A stretch of DNA of 64,000 nt from DATMNI01 sp035570275 (lineage in GTDB: Bacteria > Acidobacteriota > Terriglobia > Bryobacterales > Bryobacteraceae), in assembly GCA_035570275.1 (NCBI GenBank), contig DATMNI010000386.1, forward strand, positions 10,685-74,684. Reading direction: 5' to 3'. Positions within the stretch are counted from its first letter, which is position 1, and every line of letters begins with the position of its first letter. Made by a program: the position numbers and the translations under genes. Below are positions 41,804 through 49,603 of this stretch, one piece after another. The notes under the pieces were generated by a model that saw only the letters and a program-made list of their open reading frames with translations, was not told the origin of the DNA and did no database searches.

Positions 41804-42961
41804 TTTATCTCCGGGCCGCAGTGGGCGGCGGCCTATCAAGGGCAAGCGCTGTTCCATGCACCGACGCGTCCGGCGATCGATTTTGAAACGGTAATCCGCA
41901 AGTATAGCGAGATCGGCATCGGCTATTGGACCACGCACGATACCGACGTGATCCCCACCGAAGCGCTGGGCAAGGATCAGCAGGCGGAGATCGTCGGCAG
42001 GATCGGCAAGGCGCTGGCGGACCACGGCCTCAAGTGTTCCATGGTCACCACCGAGACCTTCTACCACGCCGTGTGGGCCGCCGGCCCGGCGGCGGAGGCT
42101 CCGGGGGTGCGGCAGTACGCCAACTTCCGGGTGAAGAACACGGTGGATATCGGGCACGAACTGGGCGCCAGTTTCGCCGTGTATTGGCCGGGCTCGCTGG
42201 GCTACTACGTGCAGGGGGCGGTGGAAGAAACCGAGACGCTGCGCTGGTATGCCGGCTGCATCAACGCGGCGTGCGAGCACGATCTGAAAGTGGCCGCGCA
42301 CAAGGGCCGGCCGGCTCTAAAGCATTGCCTGGAGGCCAAACCGTTTGAGCCGCAGGCGGAAATTCTGCTGCCCACCAGCGATGCCATGCTGGCATTCATC
42401 GCTTCCGGGCTGCTGACCCATCCTGATATGGTGGGGCTCAATCAGGAATATCTGCACGAACTGATGTGGGGCGCGGCGCCGCGGGCGGTGCTGGCGCGGG
42501 CCCTGCTGGCGGGCAAGTTGTTCCACTTCGACATCAACGATGGCTATCGCCTCAAACACGATGTCGACATAGGGGTGGGGTTGGTGAATCCGCTGGACTG
42601 GCTGAACGTGCTGGTGCTGTTGCGCAGCCACGGCTACAACGGGCCGTTCAATCTGGATTTCAAGCCGCCGCGCACCACCAGCCAGTTCGGCGTGTTCGAA
42701 GTGAGCTTCCCGACGGCCGTGGACCGTTTCATTACGCTATGGGAGATGGCGGGCGAGGTAATGTCGGACCCGATTATCAAGGAAGCTACCGATGCGCTCA
42801 AGGCCGGCGGAGCTGACGCCAGCGGAGCTGACGTGGATACGCGCGACGCCGAGGCTTTAACGGCGGCCAACCGCGAGTTGTTGACGCTGCATGAGCTGAT
42901 CGCCCATCGGCTGGTGCAGATCCTGCTCGGGCTGCACAGGGGACGCGTGTATGCCGTTTAG
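41708..42961 (+). CDS. Xylose isomerase-like TIM-barrel protein
   Basis: The 417-residue protein has the order of metal and catalytic motifs of xylose isomerase: THDTDVIP (base histidine), LEAKPFEPQ, LNQEYLHELM, LFHFDINDGYRLKHDVDIG and NLDFKPPRTT. It is more diverged than true XylA, so another aldose or a uronate could be its substrate. It is divergent from the enolase-GH67 pair, which suggests sugar metabolism linked to xylan. The short GGADASGADVD stretch near the C-terminus comes from a small in-frame duplication (about 42809-42837). Confidence 0.8.
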   Translation: MNPIPQNQQQALVARLMNACGGSYSPETRRKYFISGPQWAAAYQGQALFHAPTRPAIDFETVIRKYSEIGIGYWTTHDTDVIPTEALGKDQQAEIVGRIGKALADHGLKCSMVTTETFYHAVWAAGPAAEAPGVRQYANFRVKNTVDIGHELGASFAVYWPGSLGYYVQGAVEETETLRWYAGCINAACEHDLKVAAHKGRPALKHCLEAKPFEPQAEILLPTSDAMLAFIASGLLTHPDMVGLNQEYLHELMWGAAPRAVLARALLAGKLFHFDINDGYRLKHDVDIGVGLVNPLDWLNVLVLLRSHGYNGPFNLDFKPPRTTSQFGVFEVSFPTAVDRFITLWEMAGEVMSDPIIKEATDALKAGGADASGADVDTRDAEALTAANRELLTLHELIAHRLVQILLGLHRGRVYAV

Positions 42962-42970
42962 AGTTGCCGA

Positions 42971-43072
42971 GGGGGGACAGGCCATCGGTCTTCGTGGCCG
43001 GTTGGGGGCTTGGAGACTGCACGAAGCCTCGAAGATGACAGACCACAAAAGACGATGGTCTGTCCTACCTCT
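42971..43072. repeat. Palindromic element, family B copy 2
   Basis: GGGACAGGCCATCGGTCTTCG and, inverted, GACAGACCACAAAAGACGAT...GTCTGTCC resemble the two hairpins at 36513-36587. They occupy the gap between the isomerase and the corrinoid methyltransferase genes. Confidence 0.65.
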
Positions 43073-43109
43073 GGCAAGTGCATGAAGCACTAAGAGGGAA
43101 GGAACCGCC

Positions 43110-44168
43110 ATGTTGCCGGAGCAGTGGGAAATATTCAAACGAGCGGCGCGCCTGGAAAAGATGGACAAGATCCCGATGGCGCTGATTGTCGACAGTCCGT
43201 GGATACCCGGATACCTGGGCATCAAGCACATGGATTATTATCTGGACCCCGAGCTCTGGTTCCAGTCGAACCTCAAGATCATGCGCGAGTTTCCGGACAT
43301 CATCTTTATCCCCTCGTGGTGGATGGAGTATGGGATGGCGGCGGAACCTTCGGTGCTGGGCGCCAAGATCAAATTCTGGCAGGACAACACTCCCAGCGAA
43401 TACCACACGCTTTACCGGCTGGAAGACATCGACAACTTTCCGGAGTACGAAGTGGAAGCCGATGCCTTCGCGGCGATGACGCTGCATCGCATCGGGATGA
43501 TCAGGCAGCGCATTCTGGACCACGGCTACATTCTGCCGATGGTCACCTCGCGCGGCCCGCTGTGCACCGCCGGGTTCGTCCGCGGAACCACGCATTTCAT
43601 GATCGACCTGGTGGAAGACCCGGTGGGGGCGCACAAGCTGATCGATCTCTGCACGCGCGTGATCATTGACTGGCTGAAGGCGCAGCACAAGGTGATGGGC
43701 GACACGGTGGAGAGCATCTTCATTCTGGACGACATCGTCGGCTTCATCAACGAAGACCACTACATGGAGTATGCGCATCCCTACCTGAAACGGATCTGCG
43801 ACGCGTTTCCGAAGGATTGGATCAAGGTGTACCACAACGACGCCGAAGTGGATGCCTGTCTGGACCATCTGCCGGATGCCGGATTCAACGTCCTGAACTG
43901 GGGCAAGCAGAGGCACATCACGGAGGTCAAACGGCGGGTGGGAGATCGCATGTGCCTGATGGGCAACGTGAACCCGCTGGAAATCTGCGTCCGCGGCACG
44001 CCGGACGAAGTGAAGGATGAGACGCTCGAGGTTTTGGAAGGCGCGGGCGGCGAGGGGATCATTCTATCGGTGGGTGGCGGCGTCAGCCCCGGCATGCCGC
44101 GCGAAAATGTGGTGGCCATGCTGGAAGCACTGGACGAGTTCAATGCCAGGCGACTGGTAGCGAAATAG
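43110..44168 (+). CDS. UroD-family corrinoid methyltransferase (MtaA/CmuA-like)
   Basis: The 352-residue protein has the uroporphyrinogen-decarboxylase fold used by cobalamin-dependent methyltransferases. Motifs include FILDDIVGFINEDHYMEY, VYHNDAEVDACLDHLPDAGF, NVLNWGK and LMGNVNPLEICVRGTPDEV. The His-x-x-Asp of VYHND fits the zinc site of this group. It could move a methyl group either from a substrate onto cob(I)alamin or from methyl-cobalamin to an acceptor. The gene next to it encodes the corrinoid protein (21-base gap), so these two are the core of the methyl-transfer system. Substrate unknown. Confidence 0.85.
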   Translation: MLPEQWEIFKRAARLEKMDKIPMALIVDSPWIPGYLGIKHMDYYLDPELWFQSNLKIMREFPDIIFIPSWWMEYGMAAEPSVLGAKIKFWQDNTPSEYHTLYRLEDIDNFPEYEVEADAFAAMTLHRIGMIRQRILDHGYILPMVTSRGPLCTAGFVRGTTHFMIDLVEDPVGAHKLIDLCTRVIIDWLKAQHKVMGDTVESIFILDDIVGFINEDHYMEYAHPYLKRICDAFPKDWIKVYHNDAEVDACLDHLPDAGFNVLNWGKQRHITEVKRRVGDRMCLMGNVNPLEICVRGTPDEVKDETLEVLEGAGGEGIILSVGGGVSPGMPRENVVAMLEALDEFNARRLVAK

Positions 44169-44189
44169 GAAGGCGAAGCAGGAGACCCG

Positions 44190-44891
44190 ATGGTTGATTA
44201 CGCCCTGATGAATCAGCACCTGTACGAAGGCAACGCCAAGGAAGTGGAGCAGATGACCAAGGATGCTCTGGCGGAAGGGCGCTCCGTGCAGGAAGTGCTG
44301 AACGAGGGGCTGATCGCCGGCATGAGCGTGGTGGGCGAGGACTTCAAGCACAACGTGCTGTACGTGCCCGAGGTGCTGATTGCGGCGCGCGCGATGAAGG
44401 CCGGAATGGCCGTGCTCAAGCCGCTTCTCTCCGCCAAGGACAGCACCACGAAACGGATCGGCGTGCTGTTGATGGGCACGGTGCGGGGCGACCTGCACGA
44501 TATCGGGAAGAACCTGGTATTGATGATGGCCGAGGGCGCGGGTTTCGAAGTGTACGACATCGGCGTGGATCAGAGCGTGGAGAAGTTCATGGCGGCGGCG
44601 GGCAAGTGCCACCCCACCATCATCGGGATGAGCGCGCTGCTCACCACCACCATGACCTACATGAAAACTGTGATCGACGGTTTTCAAGCGGCCGGGTTAG
44701 GCCACATCAAGATGGCGGTGGGCGGGGCGCCGATCAGCCAGATGTTTGCGGACGAAGTGGGCGCCGATGGTTACGGAGCCAACGCTTCGGCCGCGGTGGA
44801 CCTGTTCCTGAAACTGGCGAGAGAGAGCGAGAATAATGGCAACTTACCGGACGCTGTACTGGCAGGAGATCCCGTCTCAAGTCAAAGCTGA
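44190..44891 (+). CDS. Cobalamin-binding corrinoid protein (MtaC/MtbC type)
   Basis: The 233-residue protein has an N-terminal helical cap (EGNAKEVEQMTKDALAEGRS, LIAGMSVVGEDFKHNVLYVP) and a Rossmann-type B12 domain. The cofactor motif is GTVRGDLHDIGKN (Asp101, His103, Gly106), followed by GMSALLTTTM and VGGAPIS. His103 should replace dimethylbenzimidazole as lower cobalt ligand. It carries the methyl group between the UroD-family enzyme and the homocysteine methyltransferase encoded downstream. Its last 56 bases overlap the next small gene. Confidence 0.93.
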   Translation: MVDYALMNQHLYEGNAKEVEQMTKDALAEGRSVQEVLNEGLIAGMSVVGEDFKHNVLYVPEVLIAARAMKAGMAVLKPLLSAKDSTTKRIGVLLMGTVRGDLHDIGKNLVLMMAEGAGFEVYDIGVDQSVEKFMAAAGKCHPTIIGMSALLTTTMTYMKTVIDGFQAAGLGHIKMAVGGAPISQMFADEVGADGYGANASAAVDLFLKLARESENNGNLPDAVLAGDPVSSQS

Positions 44892-45093
44892 GGACGATGC
44901 CGATGACGTGACGTTGCCCATGGACGCAAGGTTCTTGGAGCGAATCGATCTGATGGCGGCGCGCCGCGGACTGCAGGAGCAGGACGACTATCTGGCCCAG
45001 TGGAAATGGTCGGACGAAAAAGAGCGCGAAGGCACGGCGCAGGAGGTGGCCGAAGCGGTGAAGGCGGAACTGGAAGCTGAGGCCGATTGGTAG
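44836..45093 (+). CDS. Small 'virulence factor'-family protein (PF13769-like)
   Basis: The 85-residue acidic protein MATYRTLYWQEIPSQVKAED has the conserved ERIDLMAARRGLQEQDDYLA and QWKWSDEKEREGTAQEVAEA segments of a small family labelled virulence factor. In many genomes it lies beside corrinoid methyltransferase or folate genes, so a helper role in this operon is more likely than virulence. It overlaps the corrinoid-protein gene. It has no signal peptide and is presumably cytoplasmic. Confidence 0.8.
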   Translation: MATYRTLYWQEIPSQVKAEDDADDVTLPMDARFLERIDLMAARRGLQEQDDYLAQWKWSDEKEREGTAQEVAEAVKAELEAEADW

Positions 45094-45133
45094 GAGACAT
45101 TCCGCCTTCCGGGGAATGACGCGCAGGTTCCAA

Positions 45134-45178
45134 CAGGCGGATTCGCAATCCGCCGCAGGTTAACAACCTGCCCCACAA
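45134..45178. repeat. Palindromic element, family A copy 1
   Basis: GGCGGATTCGCAATCCGCC and CAGGTTAACAACCTG form two small hairpins, ending in CCCCACAAAG. Four more copies occur at 48053-48096, 48155-48202, 59455-59500 and 59581-59628. It lies nine bases before the reactivase gene. Confidence 0.85.
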
Positions 45179-45186
45179 AGATTATC

Positions 45187-46905
45187 ATGGCCGTGACGCT
45201 CACCATCAACGGATGCACCATGCTTGCCATGGCCGGAGCCTCGCTGTTCGACCATGCCGAACTCATGGGTATCGCGGTTCCTACTTCCTGCCGGAAGCAG
45301 GGCAAGTGCAAAGAGTGCATCGTGGAGGTAGTCGAAGGGCTGGCCCGCCTCTCGCAACCGGCGACGGAAGAAGGGCACCTCAAGGGCGGCTTCCGGCTAT
45401 CGTGCCGCACTCAAGTGATCGCCAGCGATGGCGAAGTGCAGTGCCACACCATGCGTCGCGGACACATGCGCATCGAACGGCGGGCGTATGGACTTTCGGA
45501 GGCCGCTGGCCCCGCGCGATTGGACCCGGCGGTTACGCGCGACCGCGATCGCATCCTGATCGACGGAGTTGAAGTGGAACGCTCGGACGGGCCGATTCAC
45601 GGTCTAGCCATGGACCTGGGGACCACGACCATCGTTCTTCGGCTGATCAACCTGGAAACGGGCGAGGCGGTGGCCGATGCGTCGTTTGAGAATCCGCAGC
45701 GTTTTGCCGGGTCCGACATTATGGCCCGCATCGCCTACGACACCGAACATCGCGGCAAGCTGATGGCGCGAACCCTGGCGGGATACCTGAGCCACGCCAT
45801 TGCGGAGTTCCCCGTCGATCCGAAAACCATCTACGAGATGGTGGTGGTGGGCAACTCCACCATGCGGGATCTGTTTTTTTGGCAGAGCGTCTACACGATC
45901 GGCCAGAACCCGTACCGGTCGATCACGGAAATCGAAGTGGCCGAGGGCAAGCGGACCACCACCAGCCTTGAAACCACGGGGCGGCGCTGCCTGCTGCCGA
46001 TCCACCCCAAAGCGCGCGTTTACGGGGTACCCATCATCAGCGGGCACGTGGGCGCGGACGCGGCGGCCTGTATGCTGGCGGTGAATATGGCGCATGAAGA
46101 GCGGCTGGTGGCCATCATGGATATCGGCACCAATACGGAGCTGATCGTGGGCGGCAAACTGGGCGGCAAACTGGGCGGCAGGCCAGGCGGCAGGCTGGGC
46201 GGTAAACTGGGCAACCAGCGCCGCATCCTGGCGGCTTCGTGTCCCGCGGGTCCGGCCTTTGAGGGCGGCGCCATCGCCTGCGGGATGCCGGCGCTGGATG
46301 GCGCTATCGAAGACGTGTCGCTGGATAGCGGCGGCGGCTTTCGACTGTCCGTCATCGGCGGCGGCGCGCCCATGGGCATCTGCGGTTCCGGCCTGGTGGC
46401 TCTGATGAGCGAACTACTGCGGACAGGCCGGATGAACGCGTTGGGCCGCTTCGAAGATGACGGCCACCGCATCACCCTGGACGCGCAGCACGGCATTTAC
46501 TTTCTGGAAAGCGACGTCAACGAACTGGCGCAGGCCAAGGGCGCCAACGTAGCGGGCCTACATGTGGTGGCCGCCAACTACGGGGTGGAGTTTGACGGCC
46601 TCGACGTATTTTATCTGGCGGGCGGATTTGGGCGGCACTTGAACGTGGAGGCGTCGCGGCGCATCGGGCTCATTCCCAACTTGCCTGACTCCAAAATTGT
46701 GCAAGTGGGTAATGCCGCGATTGAAGGCGCGTCGATGGCTTTGCTTTCCGTGTCGAAGCGCCGGGAGTTGGAAGAACTGGTCACCACGGTGGAGCATTGC
46801 CGGCTGGAAACGCACCCGCTGTTCTTCGACTTTTTCGTGGAAGGCTGCCAGTTCAAGCCGGTTGCCGATTCCAGCCGGGAGTCCCCGCAGCAGGTAGCCG
46901 GATGA
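45187..46905 (+). CDS. Corrinoid-activating ASKHA protein with 2Fe-2S domain (RACo/DUF4445 type)
   Basis: The 572-residue protein has an N-terminal plant-type ferredoxin domain with Cys35, Cys41, Cys44 and Cys73, a linker, and a C-terminal ASKHA ATPase-like domain (AMDLGTTTIVLRLI, MDIGTNTELIVG, FYLAGGFGRHLNVEA). Such proteins reduce inactive cob(II)alamin corrinoid proteins to the active cob(I) state, using ATP and a low-potential electron donor. The loop after NTELIVG is enlarged by five 12-bp in-frame repeats (46150-46209) encoding GGKL/GGRP/GGRL. Translation of the next gene is coupled by ATGA. Confidence 0.92.
   Translation: MAVTLTINGCTMLAMAGASLFDHAELMGIAVPTSCRKQGKCKECIVEVVEGLARLSQPATEEGHLKGGFRLSCRTQVIASDGEVQCHTMRRGHMRIERRAYGLSEAAGPARLDPAVTRDRDRILIDGVEVERSDGPIHGLAMDLGTTTIVLRLINLETGEAVADASFENPQRFAGSDIMARIAYDTEHRGKLMARTLAGYLSHAIAEFPVDPKTIYEMVVVGNSTMRDLFFWQSVYTIGQNPYRSITEIEVAEGKRTTTSLETTGRRCLLPIHPKARVYGVPIISGHVGADAAACMLAVNMAHEERLVAIMDIGTNTELIVGGKLGGKLGGRPGGRLGGKLGNQRRILAASCPAGPAFEGGAIACGMPALDGAIEDVSLDSGGGFRLSVIGGGAPMGICGSGLVALMSELLRTGRMNALGRFEDDGHRITLDAQHGIYFLESDVNELAQAKGANVAGLHVVAANYGVEFDGLDVFYLAGGFGRHLNVEASRRIGLIPNLPDSKIVQVGNAAIEGASMALLSVSKRRELEELVTTVEHCRLETHPLFFDFFVEGCQFKPVADSSRESPQQVAG
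46150..46209 (+). repeat. 12-bp in-frame tandem repeat, five units
   Basis: GGCGGCAAACTG, with variants, occurs five times in a row and extends a loop of the ASKHA domain by Gly-Gly-Lys/Arg-Leu tetrapeptides. Confidence 0.9.
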
Positions 46906-48071
46906 TCGAACTGTCGGAAACACATCCCGATGTCAACGTGCGGGCGGACGAGTACATCCGGCTGCTGGGTTATCCGCACTCCTGGGTACTGACGGGCCGT
47001 GTGCTGACGGGGCGCGCGGCCGAGTTGGCCGAAGCGGCGCGCTGCTGGTACCGGGAGCATGGACGGCCGTGGATCTTTGCGCGGTACGTTCCAATCGAAG
47101 ACGCCCGGTTCAGCAGCAGCCGCCTGCAGAAAACGCTGGACCAGGCCGGAGCCCACGGTGCATTTCTAGTGGCAGTCAGCGCCGGACCGGAGTTGGAAGA
47201 GCAGGCCCGGCGGCTCTGGCAGGAGGACAAGCCCGATGAGTATTTCTTCCTGGAGGTTTTTGGTTCGGCCCTGGTGGAGCACTTGACCACCAGCGCCGGC
47301 GCGGCGCTTTGTGCGTGGGCGGATGGCCAGGGGATGGCAGTTCTGCCGCACTACAGTCCGGGGTACCCCGAGTGGGACATCGCGGACCAGCCTAAGCTTC
47401 TGGAACGGATCACGGCCCAGGCCCGGCACGCGCTGCCGGGCATGCTGGAAGTGCTGGAATCGGGCGCGCTGCGGCCCAAGAAATCGCTGCTGGCGGTGTT
47501 TGGATTGACGCGGAATGTGGAGCGTGTGCGCCGCCTCACTCCACTGAACCCCTGCGCCCACTGTGCGTTCACGCCATGCCAGTACCGGCGTGCGCCGTAT
47601 CGTCAGGCGACATTGGCCGGCTATTCGGTAAATCTCAAGGCCCTGAAGCGCTGGTCGCTGGAGCGCCTCGCGCTGCAGCGGCGCGACGACGGCAGCATCG
47701 AAGCCCGCTTTCGCTACGACGGCACCACCTGCACCAACATGGGGCATCCGCTAGCGTTCGACTACGTAGTGAAACTGGGCCCGCGGCAGGCCGGCTACCC
47801 GATTCTGGAGCAGCAATGCAGCCCGGTTTTGGGAGATAAAGGCCACACCATGATGTGCGGTTATCTGGACCACGCCGCCGAACTGATGGCGGCCATCCAG
47901 CGCGAAAGGCCGCTGGCCGGGCAGCGGCTAGACGGCGTTCTGTCCTGGCCGAGGGAAGCCTGCGCCGCGGGCTGTTATTGCGACCCCGCCGCACGGCAGC
48001 ACAAGTGGGGCCTGGTACTGGAAACCATCCACTATGCGCTGGAGCAGGAAGCTTGTGGGGCAGATTGTTAA
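46902..48071 (+). CDS. Methionine-synthase-activation-like corrinoid reactivation protein
   Basis: ATG 46902 overlaps the previous stop. The 389-residue protein has LPHYSPGYPEWDIADQPKL, close to the SAM-binding RxxxGY motif of the MetH activation domain, and a downstream cysteine cluster NPCAHCAFTPCQYRR that could hold an iron-sulfur cluster. A second cysteine group (CAAGCYCD) is near the end. It probably supports reductive methylation or repair of the corrinoid protein, in parallel with the ASKHA protein. LTGRVLTGR near the N-terminus comes from a 15-bp duplication (46986-47015). The stop codon and the last ~5 residues are provided by an inserted palindromic repeat. Confidence 0.8.
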   Translation: MIELSETHPDVNVRADEYIRLLGYPHSWVLTGRVLTGRAAELAEAARCWYREHGRPWIFARYVPIEDARFSSSRLQKTLDQAGAHGAFLVAVSAGPELEEQARRLWQEDKPDEYFFLEVFGSALVEHLTTSAGAALCAWADGQGMAVLPHYSPGYPEWDIADQPKLLERITAQARHALPGMLEVLESGALRPKKSLLAVFGLTRNVERVRRLTPLNPCAHCAFTPCQYRRAPYRQATLAGYSVNLKALKRWSLERLALQRRDDGSIEARFRYDGTTCTNMGHPLAFDYVVKLGPRQAGYPILEQQCSPVLGDKGHTMMCGYLDHAAELMAAIQRERPLAGQRLDGVLSWPREACAAGCYCDPAARQHKWGLVLETIHYALEQEACGADC

Positions 48072-48202
48072 TCTGCGGCGGATTGGTAATCCGCCCGCCG
48101 GCAGACTTGGTGAACCCCTCTGCCGTTGTACGAGACTGCATTGAACGGTCAATCGGCAGGCGGATTGCCAATCCGCCGCAGGTTGCCAACCTGCCCCACA
48201 AA
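48053..48202. repeat. Composite palindromic element, family A copies 2 and 3 (inverted pair)
   Basis: TTGTGGGGCAGATTGTTAAT...GGCGGATTGGTAATCCGCC (48053-48096) and its inverted partner (48155-48202) flank a ~58-bp spacer. The same arrangement recurs at 59455-59628 with a partly similar spacer (GGCAGA, TGAACCC). The left copy supplies the stop of the upstream gene. Confidence 0.85.
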
Positions 48203-48213
48203 CCCGGAGCAGA

Positions 48214-49137
48214 ATGAAACTTCTTCAAGATGCGATCAAAGAGCACCCGCTGCTGGGCGATGGCGCCATGGGCACGCAACTCATGCTGGCCGGGTTGGAG
48301 CAAGGCAACTGTGGCGAAGCCTGGAACCTCACGCAGCCCGAACGTGTGTTGGCCATTCAACGCCGTTACGCCGAGGCCGGTTCGGATTGCATTCTCACCA
48401 ACACCTTCGGCGCCTCGCGCATCATGCTCAACCGCCACGGGAACGCCGGCCTGGCGGGTGCCATCAACCGGGCCGGCGTGGAGATTGTTCGCGAGGCCTT
48501 CGGCGTCAGGCCCGGGTACATCATCGGCGACATCGGGCCGTTCGGCGGACTCATGGAGCCTTACGGCGATTTTACCGAGACCGTCGTGCGCGAGGCCTTC
48601 CAGGAACAGGCGCGGGCGTTGGTGGAGGCCGGCGCCGACGCCATCCTGATTGAGACGCAGACTTCGCTGGAAGAACTTCTGTTGGGCATCGAAGCGGCCC
48701 GGCAGGCGGGGGCGAAATGCGTCATCGGGTCGATGGCCTACGATGTGACGCTGGATGGATCCACGTTCCGCACCATGATGGGGGTGGACCCCGAACGCGC
48801 CGCGACGTTTATGGAGGAGCACGGCGCGGATATCGTCGCCCTGAACTGCGGCACCGGCATGGACATGGAACGCGCCCGGCAGGCGGTGGGCCGTTACAAG
48901 CAGGTAACCGCGCTGCCGGTGATGGTGCAGCCCAACGCGGGCCAGCCGAAGCTGGTGAATATGAAGGTGGTCTACGATGAGGTGCCGGAACAGATGGTGA
49001 AGGGCGTGGGACCGCTGCTGGAGGCGGGCGCCAACATCATCGGCGGCTGTTGCGGCAGCACGCCCGAGCATATCCGAGCCTTCCGGCAAGCCATCGACAC
49101 ATATAAGAAAGTCGCATATGAAAACCAAACTCTGTGA
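48214..49137 (+). CDS. Homocysteine S-methyltransferase-family protein
   Basis: The 307-residue protein has the zinc-dependent S-methyltransferase barrel (GDGAMGTQLMLAG, TNTFGASRIML, IGDIGPFGGLMEP, ALNCGTGMD) with zinc ligands Cys212, Cys279 and Cys280. This matches the N-terminal module of MetH. In this operon it would take the methyl group from the corrinoid protein and form methionine from homocysteine. A folate acceptor enzyme is not encoded here. It overlaps the next small gene by 20 bases. An inserted composite repeat lies just upstream. Confidence 0.88.
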   Translation: MKLLQDAIKEHPLLGDGAMGTQLMLAGLEQGNCGEAWNLTQPERVLAIQRRYAEAGSDCILTNTFGASRIMLNRHGNAGLAGAINRAGVEIVREAFGVRPGYIIGDIGPFGGLMEPYGDFTETVVREAFQEQARALVEAGADAILIETQTSLEELLLGIEAARQAGAKCVIGSMAYDVTLDGSTFRTMMGVDPERAATFMEEHGADIVALNCGTGMDMERARQAVGRYKQVTALPVMVQPNAGQPKLVNMKVVYDEVPEQMVKGVGPLLEAGANIIGGCCGSTPEHIRAFRQAIDTYKKVAYENQTL

Positions 49138-49447
49138 CGTGAACGCAGCGGCCGTGGAAAAACTTCCGGAGCAGACCGGGGACAAGTCGGGCATCGGGGT
49201 GCATTACGTGGATGCCTACCTGAAACCGATGAACGTGAAGCTGGCGGACGGGACGCCGGTGAAGTGCAAGCGGCGCGGTCTGAAGATCGTGCTTTCGGCG
49301 GGTGGCAAGAAAGGCGAAGGGCTGATGCGCCGGCTGCAGGTGAGCCGCGATCCGGTGGCGATGCTGGAGGCGGCGTTGCAGGAGGCGGCCAGGTCGGCTG
49401 GCGTGGAACTGAGTGTGGAAGACGGCTCTATTTTCCTGACGGTGTGA
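49118..49447 (+). CDS. Small conserved-looking protein of unknown function
   Basis: The 109-residue product (MKTKLCDVNAAAVEKLPEQT, GVHYVDAYLKPMNVKLADGT, LQVSRDPVAMLEAALQEAAR) overlaps the homocysteine methyltransferase gene and ends the corrinoid operon. I recognise no family. A two-part fold, with an N-terminal strand-rich part and a C-terminal helix then strand (GVELSVEDGSIFLTV), can be guessed. Coupling to the upstream gene suggests an accessory role in methyl transfer. Confidence 0.6.
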   Translation: MKTKLCDVNAAAVEKLPEQTGDKSGIGVHYVDAYLKPMNVKLADGTPVKCKRRGLKIVLSAGGKKGEGLMRRLQVSRDPVAMLEAALQEAARSAGVELSVEDGSIFLTV

Positions 49448-49511
49448 CCGTGCTGCGCCCGTTGCGGCCACTGGTTTCAGACCGAATTCGTTGAGATTTA
49501 CCCTACCCCCC

Positions 49512-49540
49512 TTGAACTTTTCTCCGATGGGGGTTATATA
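49512..49540 (+). promoter_or_regulatory. Sigma-70-type promoter for TonB receptor 2
   Basis: TTGAAC (49512-49517), a 17-bp spacer and TATATA (49535-49540) make a near-consensus promoter in an AT-rich patch. It is about 65 bp upstream of the receptor start. Confidence 0.65.
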
Positions 49541-49603
49541 TAGTTTGGAACGACAACGAATTCAGGGTCTTTGTCGACCAGCTTCAGGAGGTTAGCACGC
49601 AAT

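Noticed and set aside
49461..49475. GCCACTG resembling a cobalamin riboswitch B12 box upstream of TonB receptor 2
   Set aside because: The rest of the riboswitch core would have to lie inside the preceding gene, and I could not find its conserved upstream motifs or pairing. A covariance-model search would be decisive.
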